A stretch of DNA of 64,000 nt from Reticulitermes speratus (lineage: Eukaryota; Arthropoda; Insecta; Blattodea; Rhinotermitidae): NCBI GenBank assembly GCA_021186555.1, contig JAJKFL010000011.1, forward strand, positions 2,841,501-2,905,500, written 5' to 3'. Shown here one piece after another: positions 1 through 10,236 of this stretch; positions within the stretch are counted from its first letter, which is position 1, and every line of letters starts with the position of its first letter. The notes below the pieces were generated by a model. That model was given only the letters and a program-made list of their open reading frames with translations, had not been told where the DNA came from and searched no databases. The translations under genes and the position numbers were made by a program.

Positions 1-803
1 TAACGTTCCGAAACACGTGTAGGGAAATAGGCCAGAATAAAATTGGTCAATATAGTGCATTTGTTGGTCTTATTGTTTGAGATAGGGCAAGATATAGTTT
101 ATGCCCTTAAATGAAGTATGCCTTTCATTATGCCGAGTTTCATGAAACTCGCACTTGCTCAACGTCATTACGTGGTGACCTTCAACACCGAACTTAACCG
201 AAATTCATAAAAAAAGAATGCGCATCTGAATAAACGCACGATTATATAATATTAGAAGGGCAAGTTACAATTTAAAAAATAAAAAACCGATAAGGTGTTC
301 CTTATACACACGCACATGAAGTGGAGTAAGGGACGGGGGCTCCACGAAGTCTTTGCTGAGGGGGTACCAGTCCATACGGTTTGGAAAACACTGCATTTAC
401 TTACGGGGTTTAAATTTATATTTTTTATCAAAACTTTACTATCTTTCTGCTTTACGATAAGTTTACGTGTTCACAAAATACATTACATTACTTGAAAAGC
501 GACGCATTGTTTTTACAAATTTTAGTTCTCCAGTCCAATTCCTCTGTGCTGTGAGAAACAAGGAATATCGCAAAGTGTGCCGCAGAGTTAGACTGAGTTA
601 GAATTTGTGTTGTGATCATGCAGCCAGTGTAATGATACAATACAGGTACGGTATAAACTGTACGTCAAACAAGATACAACACTGCAAGACAGTATCATAT
701 ATATATCTGAATACCCCGAAACTGTACAAAATCTAATTTTTTGGCACTTAAACTATACATTTGAGTAGCCCAGAATTTGTAAGTTACGAAAAGCAGCACG
801 CCT
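1..803. other. Unassigned AT-rich DNA
   Basis: No gene or repeat is recognised. The only open frame (295-495, +) has no domain or gene-like features. If the TRMT61A gene continues leftward on the minus strand, this could be intron. Confidence 0.5.
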
Positions 804-817
804 CCATAACCTCTCGT

Positions 818-1116
818 AAAAGGTAAAGCAACCCCATTACAGACCTAGACAGGTCCTGAGGGCTCCAGGAGGTCGAGGCTCCCAGATTTGTAGACAATCG
901 GCACATGAAGGTGGTAAGGTTGTCAGCCCTACGCACCGGCCGCCTTTACCCCCCAGGAAAGATTCCTGGTACTCATTTCTGTTAGAGGCTGAGTCGACCC
1001 CAGGGCCATAGTGCGACCGAAACGATTATGTCAGTGACACCATCGGGAATCGAACCTGCGACGTTCCGGTTTGTAGCGCAGTGCCTCAACCAACTGCGCC
1101 ACCTCGTGCCCCCCCC
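818..1116 (-). mobile_element. SINE1, full-length tRNA-derived SINE
   Basis: Read on the minus strand, the element starts with a tRNA-like head: A-box-like TGGCGCAGTTGG and B-box-like GGTTCGATTCCC. A body of about 200 bp follows, and the 3' end runs through GGGGTTGCTTTACC. A perfect 14-bp target-site duplication, ccataacctctcgt, lies at 804-817 and 1117-1130, which fixes both ends and implies target-primed reverse transcription. Close relatives lie at 2965-3267, 12195-12505, 45043-45351 and 52422-52597. The clean duplication suggests a fairly recent insertion. Confidence 0.9.
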
Positions 1117-1130
1117 CCATAACCTCTCGT

Positions 1131-1745
1131 GCAACTAAAAAATACACCTTAAATCTCCATCCAAGACACTTCTAAGGAACAAATAAATAATACGACACGA
1201 ATGTATCAAAACGGCTCCTATTCATCGATAAGGCTGTCTCTTCTGGCTAAGAGAACAAAGGAATGCTTTACAATGAGGGGTGACAGATGAAGTGGCGTCA
1301 GCGTCACCAGAGGGACAGCATCCGTCACATCGTGGGGGGGCAGACGTCAGGCTGAATTTGTTGCCTGCCTCGCTCGCTTTTTGTCCTTTTACCCGGCTCA
1401 CAAATTGTTGTTCATGGGTAGCGAATAAAAGTTACGTCTTTAACGCTGTGTTGCGCTGTGATGCACAGGATCCTTTGAATCGGAAATTTACAATAAATGC
1501 ATAACAAGTCGATAAAACCGAACCAAAGTTGTGAAATCTTCATTTTAGTTGAGGGTTACAAACAGACCCTCAGGAAATTCCTATTTTATATACAAAGGTG
1601 TTCCAAAAACAATGTAACAAACATTCTGATGCCAGCTTCAACCTACACGTGGCACACACCAGACCTGCACTTAGTCACGTGCACTGTGTCACCAAGGCTT
1701 GTATCATGACGTAGACGAAATTAGTGTCAAGTATCTGTAGCCAGA
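1131..1745. other. Unassigned DNA
   Basis: Short open frames at 1280-1504 and 1497-1709 (+) show no recognisable domain. Nothing else is seen. Confidence 0.4.
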
Positions 1746-1968
1746 AGGTGACAGCTTGCTTCACGTTTGCGTCTGTTTCAAGTAGTATACCAGCCAGGTG
1801 CTACTTACGTGGTCAACTGGACTTGTGACTAGTTACGGCGCTATGACTGGGAGATTACAGACCGCCCTACATACAGTCCCAGCGATTTACATATCTTTCG
1901 ATCCCTTAAAAGGCACCTGACTGGCAAGTGATTTGCAAAAGACACCGACGTGAAGCAAGCTGTCACCT
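1746..1968. repeat. Foldback (inverted-repeat) element
   Basis: A perfect 21-bp inverted repeat, aggtgacagcttgcttcacg plus one base, lies at 1746-1766 and in reverse at 1948-1968. Similarity continues inward for about 35 bp with mismatches (caggtgc near 1795 against its complement near 1913). The arrangement suggests a foldback MITE. No clear target-site duplication is seen. Confidence 0.55.
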
Positions 1969-2150
1969 CTGCAAACAGAGGTTTGACACCGATCAATCCT
2001 ACGCCTGGATACAGACGTTGGTGCCACAGTAGGACAAACGCATATATGTCAAGCGTGACTACGTGGACGTCTGCTGTGTACCGTCTGCTACACGTGTGTC
2101 ATGTATACATCGAAGTAAGAATAAAGCTCTCGGCATCACAGCTTTAGTTA

Positions 2151-2546
2151 GTTGTCGACCTCGGTGGACTAGTGGTTAGCGTGCTCGCCACTGGACCCAA
2201 GGTTCGCGGGTTCGATCCCGACCGAGGTCGATGGATTTTTAAGGATGATAAAAAATCCGGAACACCACTTCCTTCGGAGGGGAAGTAAAGCCGTTGGTCC
2301 CATGTCGTAGATTTACGGCATGTAAAAGAACCTTACGGGCATGAATAAAAATGTTGCGTAAGCCAAATTGCCTCCATTTCTCATCCAAGCCTCCTGACTG
2401 CCTGCCAGATGGCTCTGGCGTGCACATCAGGATCGATAGAACACTAAGCGCGGCTAGCTGGCCGGTCACCAGCTGCCATGAATGCGCATGACTTAGTAAC
2501 CTCGACAAGAGGAGGCCCAGGCCCATACAGGGCTGTTGAGCCAAGA

Positions 2547-2576
<30 letters not shown>
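2151..2576 (+). mobile_element. SINE2, full-length tRNA-derived SINE with (ATT)n tail
   Basis: The head carries a split promoter: the A-box region TAGTGGTTAGCGTGCTCGCC and the B box GGTTCGATCCC at about 2205-2220. A body of about 330 bp follows, with a tail of (att)n at 2546-2576. A 16-bp duplication, atcacagctttagtta, at 2135-2150 and 2577-2592 marks the insertion. The last 45 bp before the tail (gaggaggcccaggcccata, then gggctgttgagcc) closely match the 3' end of SINE3 although heads and bodies differ. A second copy lies at 46971-47362. Confidence 0.92.
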
Positions 2577-2578
<2 letters not shown>

Positions 2579-2592
2579 CACAGCTTTAGTTA

Positions 2593-2964
2593 CCTTGTTT
2601 TTGAAACTTCCTTGTACGTACATCAGTGTGAGTAAAGTGCCCTATAGGGGGTTTCCTTCATAATTATTTCGACATCCGCAACACTTACATAATAATGTAC
2701 TGAACACAAAAATTGATGTTTTACACCTCTCTACAGTTTTGGCTCGAAACATTTCTCACTCCAATAAATATTTAGGTGAGTTAGTGCTGGTGATTGGTGC
2801 AGAACAGCATGAAGGTATGTCCGTAATGTGGTTGTTAAAACTGTCAGATCTAAATTAATAATTCGTGTAGCAGAGCAGCTCGTGACTTATGATATGCGGA
2901 CAGACGACGGTAGGACAATTTTAATAGGCCTATAGAATAAGTAATAGTATACAGACATATAGGG
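2593..2964. other. Unassigned DNA, possible TRMT61A intron
   Basis: No coding signal is seen. It lies downstream of the TRMT61A exon on that gene's strand. I looked for the conserved GHTGYLTF C-terminus on the minus strand here and did not find it. Confidence 0.4.
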
Positions 2965-3267
2965 TATGCAGCGGTACCGTAGCTTGAGGTACTGCACTAC
3001 AAGACGGAAGGTCAAGGGTTCTATTCCAGGTGGGGTCATTGGGATTTTTCAATGACCTAATCCTTCCGGCCGCACTATGGCCCTGCGGTCGACTCAGCTT
3101 CGAACAAAAATTGAGTACCAGGGGTATCTCCTGGGGGGGGGGGGGGGGGGGTAAAGGCGGCTGACAACCTTACCACCTTCATGTGCCAATTGTCTATAAA
3201 TTCTGGGAGCCTCAACCTCCTGCAGCCCTAGGGGCCTGTCCAGGCCTGTAATGGGATGGCTTTATCT
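2965..3267 (+). mobile_element. SINE1, diverged copy
   Basis: Same family as 818-1116 in the opposite orientation: a decayed tRNA-like head (gcagcggtaccgtagcttga), then the SINE1 body, ending cctgtaatgggatggcttt. It differs from the other copies at many sites and carries an uninterrupted run of 19 G at 3133-3151, where relatives have a short G run. It ends about 40 bp from the donor site of the TRMT61A exon, so it sits in the intron very close to the splice junction. Confidence 0.85.
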
Positions 3268-3307
3268 TCTACAGAAACACAATATTTATGCGAACTCTGA
3301 CAGTTAC

Positions 3308-3471
3308 CTTGGGCTGGGGCAAGTCCAGGACGGGCATAACGCGCTTCTGGACCTGCAGTTCCTTCTGAAGACACTCCGTAGTGGCAAGCTCCACAAAGCC
3401 GTGCTGCTTAAGCGCCTCACAGGTGCGTTGTACCTGCTCAATGCATGGCGAGAAGGATACCAAACGGCCAC
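3308..3471 (-). CDS. TRMT61A: Internal exon of tRNA (adenine-58-N1)-methyltransferase catalytic subunit
   Basis: TRMT61A, with its partner TRMT6, makes m1A58 in the T-loop of tRNAs using S-adenosylmethionine. The exon translates as G-GRLVSFSPCIEQVQRTCEA, then LKQHGFVELATTECLQKELQ and VQKRVMPVLDLPQPK. SFSPCIEQVQRTCEAL is the strongly conserved block near the end of the Rossmann-fold methyltransferase domain, so this exon lies in the C-terminal third of a protein of roughly 300 residues. On the minus strand the exon is preceded by a pyrimidine-rich tract ending ttgttacag (acceptor) and followed by GTAACTG (donor). The 164 nt enter in phase (G|GT, Gly) and leave after a whole codon. There is no stop inside. 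No upstream exon (expected at higher coordinates) or final exon (lower coordinates, or outside the window) was found, so introns are probably long. Function is inferred from family identity. Confidence 0.87.
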
Positions 3472-3572
3472 CTGTAACAAGCAAGTCACATTAGCTGCAG
3501 GACTGGGAGACCGCCAGCAACAAACGTAATACTGCACCTGAGGATGATCGGGAAGTGCGGGCTTCAGACTGT

Positions 3573-4185
3573 GGTCAGGACCGGCTACACTGGCTCAGGA
3601 TTACTATGCACAGCCCTAGACTTGGTCAGGACCGGCTACACTGGCTCAGGATTACTATGCACAGCCCTAGACTTGGTCAGGACCGGCTACACTGGCTCAG
3701 GATTACTATGCACAGCCCTAGACTTGGTCAGGACCGGCTACACTGGCTCAGGATTACTATGCACAGCCCTAGACTTGGTCAGGACCGGCTACACTGGCTC
3801 AGGATTACTATGCACAGCCCTAGACTGTGGTCAGGACCGGCTACACTGGCTCAGGATTACTATGCACAGCCCTAGACTTGGTCAGGACCGGCTACACTGG
3901 CTCAGGATTACTATGCACAGCCCTAGACTTGGTCAGGACCGGCTACACTGGCTCAGGATTACTATGCACAGCCCTAGACTGTGGTCAGGACCGGCTACAC
4001 TGGCTCAGGATTACTATGCACAGCCCTAGACTTGGTCAGGACCGGCTACACTGGCTCAGGATTACTATGCACAGCCCTAGACTTGGTCAGGACCGGCTAC
4101 ACTGGCTCAGGATTACTATGCACAGCCCTAGACTTGGTCAGGACCGGCTACACTGGCTCAGGATTACTATGCACAGCCCTAGACT
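3573..4185. repeat. 51-bp minisatellite, about 12 copies
   Basis: The unit begins ggtcaggaccggctacactg and runs 51 bp. A few junctions read gactgtgg instead of gacttgg, giving 52 bp. Units are nearly identical, so homogenisation is recent. Because 51 is a multiple of three, open frames run through the array in several phases; these are artefacts. It starts about 100 bp upstream of the TRMT61A exon acceptor. Confidence 0.95.
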
Positions 4186-4274
4186 AATTCCCTGCGGGTC
4201 GTGGCTAGGCCAAATGAAGACCGCAACGATGCTTCTAACGAACGGCCTTTTATCCCCGAAAATAGCCACAAAAC

Positions 4275-5010
4275 TGAGGTCCGTACTGTGACTTTATGTG
4301 TGTTATACGACGACATACATACATATGTACATACATACATATATACATACATACATATATTCATATACCTACATTCTTACATACATATATACAGGGCATA
4401 CACAAAAGAATGGTGCGGTTTCAATAGTGAATACTATTGAAACCGCACCATTCTTTTGTGTATACCCTGTATATACGTATATACAAGCATGCATACATAC
4501 ATATATACATAATACACATACACACACATACATACATACATAATATACATAATACACATACACACATATACAAACATATGTACATGCATAAATACATATA
4601 TACATACATACATACACAGTACGTGTGTGCATGCATTCATACAGAGGCCTACGTACAGACATACATGCATACATACATACATATGTACATAATACACATA
4701 CATACACATATCTACATACTATATACATAATACACATACACACATATACAAACATATGTACATGCATAAATACATATATACATACATACATACACAGTAC
4801 GTGTGTGCATGCATTCATACAGAGGCTACGTACAGACATACATGCATACATACATACATATGTACATAATACACATACATACACATATCTACATACATAT
4901 ATACATAATACACATACACACACATACATACATACATATACATATGTACATGCACAAATACATATATACATACATACACAGTAAACGTGTGCACGCATTC
5001 ATACATGCAT
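4275..5010. repeat. (ACAT)n-type microsatellite tract with a conserved left flank
   Basis: About 700 bp of imperfect (acat)n with tgtaca and cacata variants. An internal segment of about 178 bp, starting near 4619 with gtgtgcatgcattcatac, is repeated from about 4798. The 40 bp left of the tract (4275-4316: ccgtactgtgactttatg, then gtgttatacg) match the reverse complement of the flank of the tract at 53326-54046, so the two tracts belong to one dispersed repeat. A palindromic MITE is inserted at 4392-4469. Open frames of up to 209 codons here are repeat artefacts. Confidence 0.85.
4392..4469. mobile_element. Palindromic MITE (78 bp), TA target site
   Basis: The element is almost one perfect inverted repeat: it starts CAGGGCATACACAAAAG and ends with its complement, with a centre of about 4 nt. 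TA lies on both sides (4390-4391, 4470-4471), as expected of a Tc1/mariner-type insertion. Five near-identical copies occur at 7829, 16753, 24615, 41614 and 46883. A longer relative at 31038-31432 shares the terminal 35 bp or so. It codes for nothing. Confidence 0.9.
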
Positions 5011-5267
5011 ACATGCGTAGTCGACGACGTAGTCGTTCGTTTTATAATAATCTAATTTTTATGAAAATACATTGTTTTGTATATTCACAGTACAAAAAAC
5101 TAAGTATGACACAGTACACTCGTGCAACTTGTGATTCATTTCATATGTTACATATAACCTCACAAGAACGTCAAAGTACTGACATTCCGCATTCATCAAC
5201 AGCACCGTTCTGTTGGACGCATTTTCCTTCTTTGTGATTCACGCTTTAAATCAACCGCGCTTCATAT
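5011..5267. other. Unassigned spacer
   Basis: Unique-looking AT-rich DNA between the microsatellite and the 86-bp array. Nothing is recognised. Confidence 0.35.
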
Positions 5268-7494
5268 GTGCAGAGGCAACTGTGCAGGCCAATGACGTTA
5301 GTGTCAGAACAAACGTCGAAAAGCAGTATTTACGTAAACTGCACTAATATGTCAGAGGCAACTGGTGCAGGCCCCGATGACGTTAGTGTCAGAACAAACT
5401 CAAAAGCAGTATTTACGTAAACTGCACTAATATGTGCAGAGGCAACTGTGCAGGCCCGATGACGTTAGTGTCAGAACAAACGTCAAAAAGCAGTATTTAC
5501 GTAAACTGCACTAATATGTGCAGAGGCAACTGGTGCAGGCCCAGATGACGTTAGTGTCAGAACAAACGTCGAAAAGCAGTATTTACGTAAACTGCACTAA
5601 TATGTGCAGAGGCAACTGGTGCAGGCCTCGATGACGTTAGTGTCAGAACAAACGTCAAAAAGCAGTATTTACGTAAACTGCACTAATATGTGCACAGGCA
5701 ACTGGTGCAGGCCCAGATGACGTTAGTGTCAGAACAAACGTCAAAAAGCAGTATTTACGTAAACTGCACTAATATGTGCAGAGGCAACTGGTGCAGGCCC
5801 AGATGACGTTAGTGTCAGAACAAACGTCAAAAAGCAGTATTTACGTAAACTGCACTAATATGTGCAGAGGCAACTGGTGCAGGCCCCGATGACGTTAGTG
5901 TCAGAACAAACGTCAAAAAGCAGTATTTACGTAAACTGCACTAATATGTGCAGAGGCAACTGGTGCAGGCCCAGATGACGTTAGTGTCAGAACAAACGTC
6001 AAAACGCAGTATTTACGTAAACTGCACTAATATGTGCAGAGGCAACTGGTGCAGGCCCAGATGACGTTAGTGTCAGAACAAACGTCAAAAAGCAATATTT
6101 ACGTAAACTGCACTAATATGTGCAGAGGCAACTGGTGCAGGCCCAGATGACGTTAGTGTCAGAACAAACGTCAAAAAGCAGTATTTACGTAAACTGCACT
6201 AATATAGTGCACAGGCAACTGGTGCAGGCCCAGATGACGTTAGTGTCAGAACAAACGTCAAAAAGCAGTATTTACGTAAACTGCACTAATATGTGCACAG
6301 GCAACTGGTGCAGGCCCAGATGACGTTAGTGTCAGAACAAACGTCAAAAAGCAGTATTTACGTAAACTGCACTAATATGTGCAGAGGCAACTGGTGCAGG
6401 CCCCGATGACGTTAGTGTCAGAACAAACGTCAAAAAGCAGTATTTACGTAAACTGCACTAATATGTGCACAGGCAACTGGTGCAGGCCCAGATGACGTTA
6501 GTGTCAGAACAAACGTCAAAAAGCAGTATTTACGTAAACTGCACTAATATGTGCACAGGCAACTGGTGCAGGCCCAGATGACGTTAGTGTCAGAACAAAC
6601 GTCAAAAAGCAGTATTTACGTAAACTGCACTAATATGTGCACAGGCAACTGGTGCAGGCCCCGATGACGTTAGTGTCAGAACAAACGTCAAAAAGCAGTA
6701 TTTACGTAAACTGCACTAATATGTGCAGAGGCAACTGGTGCAAGCCCAGATGACGTTAGTGTCAGAACAAACGTCAAAAAGCAGTATTTACGTAAACTGC
6801 ACTAATATGTGCAGAGGCAACTGGTGCAGGCCCAGATGACGTTAGTGTCAGAACAAACGTCAAAAAGCAGTATTTACGTAAACTGCACTAATATGTGCAG
6901 AGGCAACTGGTGCAGGCCCAGATGACGTTAGTGTCAGAACAAACGTCAAAAAGCAGTATTTACGTAAACTGCACTAATATGTGCACAGGCAACTGGTGCA
7001 GGCCCAGATGACGTTAGTGTCAGAACAAACGTCAAAAAGCAGTATTTACGTAAACTGCACTAATATGTGCAGAGGCAACTGGTGCAAGCCCAGATGACGT
7101 TAGTGTCAGAACAAACGTCGAAAAGCAGTATTTACGTAAACTGCACTAATATGTGCAGAGGCAACTGGTGCAGGCCCCGATGACGTTAGTGTCAGAACAA
7201 ACGTCGAAAAGCAGTATTTACGTAAACTGCACTAATATGTGCAGAGGCAACTGGTGCAGGCCCCGATGACGTTAGTGTCAGAACAAACGTCGAAAAGCAG
7301 TATTTACGTAAACTGCACTAATATGTGCAGAGGCAACTGGTGCAGGCCCCGATGACGTTAGTGTCAGAACAAACGTCGAAAAGCAGTATTTACGTAAACT
7401 GCACTAATATGTGCAGAGGCAACTGGTGCAGGCCCCGATGACGTTAGTGTCAGAACAAACGTCAAAAAGCAGTATTTACGTAAACTGCACTAAT
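5268..7494. repeat. 86-bp satellite-like array, about 26 copies
   Basis: The unit begins gtgcagaggcaactggtgca and ends aaactgcactaatat. Most units are 85-87 bp and differ at a few recurring sites (cccaga/ccccga, caga/caca, gtcaa/gtcga), so variants are shuffled along the array. The leftmost unit is the most diverged and the last units (from about 7080) share gtcgaaaagc. Each unit carries a TGACGT half-site and the 10-bp palindrome TTTACGTAAA. No coding capacity. Confidence 0.97.
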
Positions 7495-7826
7495 TCGGCC
7501 GTTCTAGCTAAATTCATTAAATTACGTTAGGAGTACCTGAGGTATATTACCAAAAACAATACCTCGTGTGGGGGGGGGGGTTGCAAATTAATTTTTCATT
7601 TCGTATGATTATAAAATTACATTTTAAAGTCTTTAAGTCACAAAAGAGCCTCCATTACGTTTAAACCCACAGACACTCAATCCGAAAGTGTTACGTCATA
7701 ATTTGTAAACACAAAAACTGATCATTAATAAGTATGACGTTTTGTACGTACACAGAAGTATGAGGTGTGGCAATGAACAGCATAGTCTGTAATTATACCC
7801 CTTCCAATGCCTGTACTATTTAATTA
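7495..7826. other. Unassigned spacer
   Basis: AT-rich, with a G run at 7571-7580. No gene or repeat is recognised. Confidence 0.35.
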
Positions 7827-7828
7827 TA

Positions 7829-7905
7829 CAGGGCATACACAAAAGAATGGTGCGGTTTTAATAGTGAACACTATTAAAACCGCACCATTATTTGTGTATG
7901 CCCTG
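7829..7905. mobile_element. Palindromic MITE (77 bp)
   Basis: Same family as 4392-4469, in the cggttttaatag subtype. TA flanks both ends. One T is missing in the right arm (accattattt for accattcttttt-type copies); otherwise the arms match. Confidence 0.9.
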
Positions 7906-7976
7906 TATTTTATGCTGAATATAATGCAGTAGCGACTGACACATATCGACATTTTGTACTTATAGGTGCTAAGCGT

Positions 7977-7977
<1 letters not shown>

Positions 7978-8016
<39 letters not shown>
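7978..8016. repeat. (CAT)n microsatellite
   Basis: About twelve uninterrupted cat triplets followed by a short caa-rich stretch. Confidence 0.9.
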
Positions 8017-8017
<1 letters not shown>

Positions 8018-8076
8018 ACAACAAAAACAAGCCAAGACAAAAACAAGTTTACATCTCACTTAACAGTAGAATTTTA

Positions 8077-8265
8077 AGGTTCCCACAGCGGTGCTGCTGA
8101 ATATTCAAATCTGCGATGTGACACCGTGCCGGGTAACGAGTGATTTTCCGATGTTTCGAACGATTGCAGTGCCTTCGTCTTGAAGGTCAAGCAGCACTAC
8201 CGTCTCTCGAAACGCCAATAACCACTCGCCCAACGACACGGCGTCACATCACAGAAGACTTAAAT
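8077..8265. mobile_element. Foldback element F1
   Basis: Starts ggttcccacagcggtgctg, then gatgtgacaccgtgcc, and an inward arm with the decayed core gatgtttcga. The right arm reads tcgaaacgcc, then cgacacggcgtcacatcac in reverse. Both arms are diverged, so this is an old copy. Relatives lie at 30365, 31905-32720, 37030, 49600-50330 and 62085. Confidence 0.75.
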
Positions 8266-8815
8266 GCACAGTTTAAAACTGATTAAAATTTTTAAATACG
8301 GTTAGTGATATTCGCACCTGAAACAGACCACAGTGTGCTTCCACTTCAAAGACCGTTAGTTAAGGTTGTACAACAAAGCAAACGCTGTTTATTGTATTAC
8401 AACTTTGAAAAACTAAAATCAGTCCACATTATATACGAAAATTCAGTTCGTACCTCACAGAGAATGCTGTGAAGTAGGCCAATTGGTTAACGTTTTATAC
8501 GAAGACAATTGCTGTTTAGTGTAACAATGTACAGAACACATAAAATACACTGTGTGGACAGCATGCAAGGTTTTTACTGTCAAACTGCTAGTACATGCAC
8601 TGATTACTGGGGTTTAAATGGTTAAAAACAATACCACTCGCTCTAGATTGGATATTCCTTAGAAACTACAAGTTCTTTTAACATTTTTAATTTTTTTTTT
8701 CGTACAAACAAATAAAAGAAAACAGGCTTAAAATTGTTTATATAATTTGCAATTATACATATGCACAAAAATACTCGTATGTAGTACGCGTAAGTGATGT
8801 AAAGTTTGATATCTG
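8266..8815. other. Unassigned AT-rich DNA
   Basis: No open frame with gene-like composition and no repeat recognised. Confidence 0.35.
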
Positions 8816-9030
8816 CGGTCTTCTGGGATGTTAAGCAGCGTAGATTGGTTGTTTTTACCGACGTTTCGGGACAGCCTATCGGGCCCGTGCTTAAAGGTCA
8901 AGCAGTCCCTGGACCCTTTAAGATAGGACCGGACAGGTTGTTCAAAAACGTCGGTAAGATACTACCACTCTACGGTGTGTAAATTCCCAGAAGAGCGCAG
9001 GTCTCATTTACACCGCGACAGAATGTAAAT
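8816..9030. mobile_element. Foldback element F2
   Basis: The left arm reads gtcttctgggatgttaagca, then ccgacgtttcgggacagcc. The right arm reads aaaacgtcggtaagat, then cccagaagagcgcaggtct. Each arm carries one copy of the GAAACGTCGG motif in opposite orientation. Relatives lie at 46400-46580 and 54118-54345. Confidence 0.75.
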
Positions 9031-9589
9031 TTTATTTAGTGACAAACTTACATTGAGAAATGTCTCTTATCTTCTGGAAAGGCATCACTTCATACAAAAT
9101 ACCGCATTAGAGGATCTTTATAAAGCAGCTGTGTGTTAAAAGAGACAGGAGACGGGGCTTTGATCTCTTATTACGCCTCCATCAGTTCAGTACCATAACG
9201 TATTGGCGACTTGGAACGGATAAGGTTTGTAAATCACCCCGCTACAGACAAACCAATCAGGTTCCCATGACTTCAAAAACCATACAGTCAGGGATCCGAA
9301 GTGGTGCGCACCGGGTGTATAGAAATAACCAATACGCGTTTGTTTTTTTTAAATCGCTCTTCCCGTTTTAAGTAAGTTATTTGAACTACAAGGATGAAGG
9401 TGAAAAATATTAACAAGACAGAGAGTGTACGTGTGCGGCGCGTTCGCATAATGTTTACACTTCTCGACTATTCGAACAGCCAGACAGCATTTTATTCGAA
9501 GAGAATGCCTTTATGGCAATTTAATGTCGCCGGCAACAACATGTACTTAGGTCGTACAGTGTCCGATATTTTTGTCCGATTTTAACCAA
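9031..9589. other. Unassigned DNA
   Basis: Contains a short open frame (9394-9585, +) without a recognisable domain. Nothing else is seen. Confidence 0.35.
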
Positions 9590-9800
9590 ATTTGGATTTT
9601 CTCGACAGTTTTTCATAAATGTCCCTAATTTCAAATTTCATGGAAATCCGTCCAGTGGGAGCCGCGCTGGTACATGAGGACAGACGGACGTACGGACGGG
9701 CAGACGGACGGACGGACGGACATGACGTAGCGAATAGGCGCTTTCGCGAATATGCGAACGCGCCTAAAAATCTAACAATTTTAGGGCGCTTAACAGGCAT
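9590..9800 (-). repeat. Dispersed repeat with (ACGG)n-type core
   Basis: Contains ccgtccagtgggagccgcg, a tract of ggacggacgg units at 9690-9720, and cgctttcgcgaatatgcg. The same order appears in the opposite orientation at 38740-38960 (gcccgtccgtctgtctgtcc, then ggctcccactggacgaattt). It is a dispersed repeat of unknown class. Its translation (PSVRPSARP-type) is of a kind often seen as spurious protein in insect genomes. Confidence 0.65.
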
Positions 9801-9865
9801 AGAAAAAATCCGAGATGTATTTGTAATGTCAGCCGAAAAATCTAACGCTCCTTGGAGGACGAGGG

Positions 9866-9915
9866 GTACATGTGGGGACAGTATTCAATGGTACATGTGG
9901 GGACAGTATTCAATG
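9866..9915. repeat. 25-bp perfect tandem duplication
   Basis: gtacatgtggggacagtatt plus five bases, twice in a row (9866-9890, 9891-9915). Confidence 0.95.
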
Positions 9916-10236
9916 GACCTTACAGAATTAAGGTGCCAATCTACGGACGGACTGGATCGAACTACCTTGGGGCAGAACCAATAGGAGGGCTTTTGTGAAC
10001 ATGGTGAGGAACTTTCGTCTCCCACAAAAGCATTGCTATCTCTCAACAACGCAGCAACGAAGCATTATTGAGTCAAAATTAAGTTTACCGTTATAATTAT
10101 TCGTACGTAAGCACGTACAGTTTTTATCAGGCGCAATTTCTCCGTACAGGAAGTAAGACCTAGTTCCTACGTACGGCATGAAAGCATACAAGGCAGTGGA
10201 GGTACAGCTCCGCTCACACATAGCTTCGGTATTAGA

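Noticed and set aside
3544-4291. Open frames of 106-161 codons in the 51-bp repeat
   Set aside because: Several phases are open at once because the unit length is divisible by three. There is no non-repeat coding context.
4369-4998. A 209-codon cysteine/tyrosine-rich frame
   Set aside because: A translation of (ACAT)n microsatellite; the equivalent frames at 53330-54055 have the same cause.
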